DNA of 64,000 nucleotides from Haliea sp. (GTDB lineage: Bacteria; Pseudomonadota; Gammaproteobacteria; Pseudomonadales; Halieaceae): assembly GCA_024642245.1 (NCBI GenBank), contig JAHEBM010000002.1, positions 62,001 to 126,000 of the forward strand. The letters are read 5' to 3'. Below are positions 60,233-64,000 of the stretch, piece after piece. A program made the position numbers and the translations under genes. Positions within the stretch are counted from its first letter, which is position 1. Every line of letters begins with the position of its first letter. Below the pieces are notes generated by a model. That model was not told the DNA's origin. It worked only from the letters and a program-made list of their open reading frames with translations, and searched no databases.

Positions 60233-60820
60233 ATGGCTACAGCGAAGAAAAAAGCACCTGCAAAACGGGCTGCTGCAGCGCCTCGCAAGGCAGCAGCAAA
60301 GAAATCACCGGCCAAAAAAGCGGCCGCCGCGAAGAAAAAACCGGCCAAGGGAAATGCGTTTCGCAACGCGATAAATGACGCGCTTGGCCAGATGGACCAG
60401 TGGATGGACACCGCCAAGCTCAAGGCGAAGCAACTTGCTGCCGAAGAGAAGTTGATGCAGAAAAAGGCGGAACTTGCTGCCAAGGCCGAGATGGACAAGG
60501 TCAAGCACCTGGCGGACCAGGCTGAAAAGTGGATGCGTGCGCGCCTCAAGTCCGACAGCAAGAAGCTCAACGCGTTGGAGAAAAAGCTCTCCAAGCAGTT
60601 GCGCGACACCGAGAAGAAACTCATATCCCAGGCCAAGGCGGCTGAGAAAAAAGCAAACAAGGCCGGCAAGGACCTGAAGAAAAAAATCCAGGGCACCGCA
60701 AAGAAAGCGCCGGCAAAAGCCAAGGCGGCGGCACCGAAGAAAAAGGCCGTAGCCAAGAAGAAACCCGCCGCCAGGAAGAAGGCCGCTCCGAGAAAAGCCA
60801 AGGCTCGCGCCAGCAAGTAA
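60233..60820 (+). CDS. Histone H1-like Lys/Ala-rich protein
   Basis: KKKAPAKRAAAAPRKAAAKKSPAKKAAAAKKKPAKG N-terminal tail, charged helical centre, KKAPAKAKAAAPKKKAVAKKKPAARKKAAPRKAKARASK C-terminal tail. Confidence 0.85.
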   Translation: MATAKKKAPAKRAAAAPRKAAAKKSPAKKAAAAKKKPAKGNAFRNAINDALGQMDQWMDTAKLKAKQLAAEEKLMQKKAELAAKAEMDKVKHLADQAEKWMRARLKSDSKKLNALEKKLSKQLRDTEKKLISQAKAAEKKANKAGKDLKKKIQGTAKKAPAKAKAAAPKKKAVAKKKPAARKKAAPRKAKARASK

Positions 60821-60842
60821 GCGCAGTCCATAGGCTATAGAG

Positions 60843-60875
60843 AACCCGTCGGGATTTATCCCGGCGGGTTTTTTT
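60843..60875 (+). terminator. Rho-independent terminator after the H1-like gene
   Basis: AACCCGTCGGGAT-TT-ATCCCGGCGGGTT followed by T's. Confidence 0.92.
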
Positions 60876-60881
60876 ATAGTT

Positions 60882-61475
60882 TCAAAGCAGGCCTGGGTCG
60901 TGCCCGCTTTCGCGTGAGGCAAATTCGTTATAGTTGGCGAAAGCGGCCGCCTGGTCCGAGAAATCAACGGCCTCACACTCGTGCTGTGCATACCAGTGCC
61001 GCACAGCGCGGTTCCCGCCCTCGAGGTAGCCGGACAGCGACGGTAAAATACTGCGGCGCAGCGCAGCGCACAAATACTGCGCGCGTTCTCCGTCATGGGC
61101 ATAGCTGATAGCCTTGCCGGAGCAGTCAAGCGCATTGACCAGGCGCGAGACGAGGTCGCCGGGAAGTAGTGGCATGTCGCAGGGCGCGACGACGAGGAAC
61201 CCGGTCGATATATGCATGGCAGCCGCCTCCAGGCCCGCCAGTGGCCCCTGGTAGTCCTCGCGGGTGTCTTTCACGATGGCGTCTGCGAGTCCGGCATAGA
61301 ATCGGCTGTTGCGGTTGCAACTGACAAGCAGCGGGCCAAGCTGTGGGCGCAGTCTGGCAATGACCTGCGCTGCCAATGGCTGGCCGCGCCACTCAAGCAG
61401 GCCCTTGTCCTGTCCTCCCACTCTCCGGCCGGCGCCTCCGGCGAGGATGAGTCCTGTGATGTTATCTTTTGCCAA
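60882..61475 (-). CDS. mobA: Molybdenum cofactor guanylyltransferase
   Basis: ITGLILAGGAGRRVGGQDKGLLEWRGQPLAAQVIARL; VAPCDMPLLPGDLV. Confidence 0.93.
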   Translation of the reverse strand: MAKDNITGLILAGGAGRRVGGQDKGLLEWRGQPLAAQVIARLRPQLGPLLVSCNRNSRFYAGLADAIVKDTREDYQGPLAGLEAAAMHISTGFLVVAPCDMPLLPGDLVSRLVNALDCSGKAISYAHDGERAQYLCAALRRSILPSLSGYLEGGNRAVRHWYAQHECEAVDFSDQAAAFANYNEFASRESGHDPGLL

Positions 61476-61536
61476 TAGTGCTTACCGGTCGTTCCCTGTG
61501 GGATAATTGCATCTTATCACTTCACCGGAGTCACTG

Positions 61537-62247
61537 ATGACCGGAATACTGGCAATCGACACCGCCACTGAAAGCTGTTCGGTGGCGCTGTGTGTCGATG
61601 GCGAATACCGCGAGGAGTTCGAGGTGGTCCCCCGCGAACACAGCCAGCGCCTGTTCGGCATGTTGCAGGCCCTGCTTCCCGATGGCCGCCTGCGTGATCA
61701 CGGGATCGATGCTATTGCCTACAGTTGCGGACCGGGGTCGTTTACCGGGCTGCGAATTTGTGCCAGCGCGGTGCAGGGGCTGGCCTATACCAGCGGTCTT
61801 CCTGCTATTGCCGTATCAACGCTGGCGCTCCAGGCCCAGACAGCCCTGCGACTGGGGCATGTGCATGCCGATGCGGTGGTCTTGAGCATGATCGACGCTC
61901 GTATCAACGAGGTCTACTACGGGGTCTACCGGTTTGCCGGGGGATTGGCCGAGCTTCACCAGGGGCCGGTTGCGTGTGCTCCGTCGCAGGTGAAGGTCGA
62001 CCCCGCATTGGGCCCGCTACACGCTGTTGGCAGCGGTTGTCGTTTTGCGCAGGACCTGCCCGGGGCTGTGTCCTCCCGCCTGGCCGGCACGTTTGCCGAT
62101 TTGTTGCCTGCCGCGCAAGACCTCATACCGCTCGCACTGGACAGGCTGGCTCGCGGCGAGGTGCAACAGCCGCAACAGGTACAGCCCGTCTATGTGCGGG
62201 ACGAAATCAGCTGGAAAAAATTGGCAGAGCAGGGCAGACCTTCATGA
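61537..62247 (+). CDS. tsaB: tRNA threonylcarbamoyladenosine biosynthesis protein TsaB
   Basis: ILAIDTATESCSVALCVDGEYREEFEVVPREHSQRLFGML; YSCGPGSFTGLRICASAVQGLAY. Confidence 0.95.
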   Translation: MTGILAIDTATESCSVALCVDGEYREEFEVVPREHSQRLFGMLQALLPDGRLRDHGIDAIAYSCGPGSFTGLRICASAVQGLAYTSGLPAIAVSTLALQAQTALRLGHVHADAVVLSMIDARINEVYYGVYRFAGGLAELHQGPVACAPSQVKVDPALGPLHAVGSGCRFAQDLPGAVSSRLAGTFADLLPAAQDLIPLALDRLARGEVQQPQQVQPVYVRDEISWKKLAEQGRPS

Positions 62248-63047
62248 TAGAGACATACCAGGCGATTCTATTGGCGATCTTGCAGGGCTTCACCGAATTC
62301 CTGCCCATATCCAGTTCTGCACACCTGGTGATTCCCTCACTGGTGCTGGGCTGGCCCGATCAGGGTCTGGCGTTTGACGTGGCGGTGCATGTCGGGACGC
62401 TGTCAGCCGTAATCTTCTACTACCGTGCCGACCTGGCGAGGATGGCAGGCAGCTGGCTCAGGTCGCTTGCGGGTGGACCTGCCAGCGAGGACAGCCTGCT
62501 GGTATGGTATCTCGCGCTGGCCACCCTGCCGGTTATAGCTGTCGGTTTCCTGGCTGGAGACTATATCGAATCCGGGCTGCGTAACCTGCCGGTCATTGCC
62601 ACGACCACCTTGCTGTTCGGCCTTTTGCTTGGGGTTGCAGACAGGCGCGCGGTAAAGGTCCCTGGCAGCAAGCCCATCACGCTGGCGATGGCGTTACTGG
62701 TCGGCCTTGCGCAGGCCGTGGCGCCCATACCCGGGGTCTCGCGTTCGGGTATTACCATAAGCGCTGCGCTTTTGCTGGGCATGAACCGGCAGGCGGCGGC
62801 CCGCTTCTCCTTTTTGCTGTCCATTCCCGTCATCGCCGGTGCAGGTACGCTTAAAACCTGGGAGCTGTTGAGTTCCGGTGTATTTGTGGACTGGCTGCTG
62901 CTGGGCCTGGGAGCGCTTGTGTCAGGCATTACCGCCTACCTCTGTATTGCGCTGTTCCTGCGCCTGCTGGACAGGATGGGGCTCATGCCCTTTGTCTACT
63001 ACCGCGTGTTGCTGGCCCTGGCGTTATACGCGCTGTGGCTGGCCTGA
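62244..63047 (+). CDS. uppP: Undecaprenyl-diphosphatase
   Basis: AILLAILQGFTEFLPISSSAHLVIPS; GVSRSGITISAALLLGMNRQAAARFSFLLSIPVIAGAG. Confidence 0.96.
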   Translation: MIETYQAILLAILQGFTEFLPISSSAHLVIPSLVLGWPDQGLAFDVAVHVGTLSAVIFYYRADLARMAGSWLRSLAGGPASEDSLLVWYLALATLPVIAVGFLAGDYIESGLRNLPVIATTTLLFGLLLGVADRRAVKVPGSKPITLAMALLVGLAQAVAPIPGVSRSGITISAALLLGMNRQAAARFSFLLSIPVIAGAGTLKTWELLSSGVFVDWLLLGLGALVSGITAYLCIALFLRLLDRMGLMPFVYYRVLLALALYALWLA

Positions 63048-63075
63048 ACCTGGATCACCCAATAATGGAATCACT

Positions 63076-64000
63076 ATGAGTCAACAGCATTTCAACGACG
63101 AACTGTGTGAATTTATCGCCGCGGCCAGTACGCCGTTCCACGCTGTCGCCGAGTTGTCCCGGCGACTTGACGCGGGTGGGTTCCGGAAGATTCCCGAGGA
63201 CGGCGTGCGTGATCTCGCGGCCGGCGGACGCTACTACCTCACACGGAATGACAGTTCAATCATCGCCTTTATCTGCGGTTCGCAGTCGCCACCAGTCGAG
63301 GGGATTCGCATGGTCGGCGCGCACACGGACAGCCCCTGCCTGATGGTGAAACCCCAGCCTGAAAAGCTGCGCAACGGTTGTTTCCAGCTTGCGGTGCATG
63401 TGTACGGCGGCGCCCTGCTGAATCCCTGGTTCGATCGGGACCTGTCCCTGGCCGGGCGTGTCAGCTTCCAGTGCGGTGACGGCCAGCTGCGCACTGCACT
63501 GATCGATTACCGCGCACCACTGGCGACGATTCCCAGCCTCGCTATTCACCTGGACCGGGACGCTAATACCGGTCGCACGGTCAATCCCCAGACCGACGTG
63601 CTGCCGATACTGTTCCAGCAGGCCGGGGAGGACCCCGCCGACTTTCGCGCCCTGCTCAAAGCGCGCCTGCTGGAGGAGCATCCGGATTGCAATGTGCAGG
63701 AGGTACTGGATTACGAGCTGTCTTTCTATGATACCCAGGGCCCCGCCGTCATCGGCCTGCAGCACGAGTTTATTGCCTCGGCGCGCCTGGATAACCTGCT
63801 CAGCTGTTTTGTCGGGCTCAAGGCACTGTTGCAGTCGGATGGTACCGCCAGCAGTTTGCTGGTGTGCAATGATCACGAGGAGGTGGGCAGCCTGTCCGCC
63901 GCGGGCGCACAGGGTCCCATGCTGAGCTCGTTACTCAAGCGCCTGGCGGGCAACGAACACGCCCTGGCAGAGCTGGTGGAGCGCTCCCTGATGATTTCTG
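63076..64000 (+). CDS. apeB: M18 family aminopeptidase (partial, runs off window end)
   Basis: Hand-translated open frame: MSQQHFNDELCEFIAAASTPFHAVAELSRRLDAGGF...GAHTDSPCLMVKPQP...VYGGALLNPWFDRDLSLAGRV...CNDHEEVGSLSAAGAQGPML; no stop before 64000. Confidence 0.94.
   Translation, partial: MSQQHFNDELCEFIAAASTPFHAVAELSRRLDAGGFRKIPEDGVRDLAAGGRYYLTRNDSSIIAFICGSQSPPVEGIRMVGAHTDSPCLMVKPQPEKLRNGCFQLAVHVYGGALLNPWFDRDLSLAGRVSFQCGDGQLRTALIDYRAPLATIPSLAIHLDRDANTGRTVNPQTDVLPILFQQAGEDPADFRALLKARLLEEHPDCNVQEVLDYELSFYDTQGPAVIGLQHEFIASARLDNLLSCFVGLKALLQSDGTASSLLVCNDHEEVGSLSAAGAQGPMLSSLLKRLAGNEHALAELVERSLMIS

Noticed and set aside
61725-63047. 440-aa ORF suggesting an N-terminally extended UppP
   Set aside because: The first ~170 codons are the out-of-frame reading of tsaB; the real UppP starts at 62244 (MIETYQAILLAIL), overlapping the tsaB stop.

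Overview
The window is a dense, ordinary-looking chromosomal segment from a high-GC gammaproteobacterium. Gene content and order resemble marine Halieaceae/OM60-NOR5-type organisms, but this placement is inference. I saw no convincing mobile element, CRISPR array, rRNA or tRNA. Core blocks are csp-csp-valS-holC-pepA; a cbb3 oxidase operon (Yip1-like-ccoNOQP-ccoGHIS-SafE) next to fnr/anr and hemN; ung/ygfZ/sdhE/ygfX/nadB; rpoE-rseABC-mucD-lepA-lepB-DUF4845-rnc-era-recO-acpS; cysM-relA-mazG-adk; and mobA/tsaB/uppP/apeB. The most unusual content is a complete, tightly coupled coenzyme F420 operon (npdG-cofE-cofD-cofC-fused cofGH/fbiC, 35209-40874). It is divergent from an SDR-like gene that has lost the YxxxK catalytic residues. 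Other points worth checking are three FNR/Anr boxes that appear to form a local anaerobic/microaerobic regulon, a HsaA/HsaD-like catabolic gene set with no ring-cleavage dioxygenase and an Asp-to-Glu change in the hydrolase, a 1.3-kaa DUF1631-GGDEF-EAL protein with a degenerate GGDEF motif, a histone-H1-like protein with basic tails at both ends, a membrane-anchored cold-shock-domain protein, and two candidate sigma-E promoters upstream of rpoE. All functional calls come from reading motifs. No database search was run.
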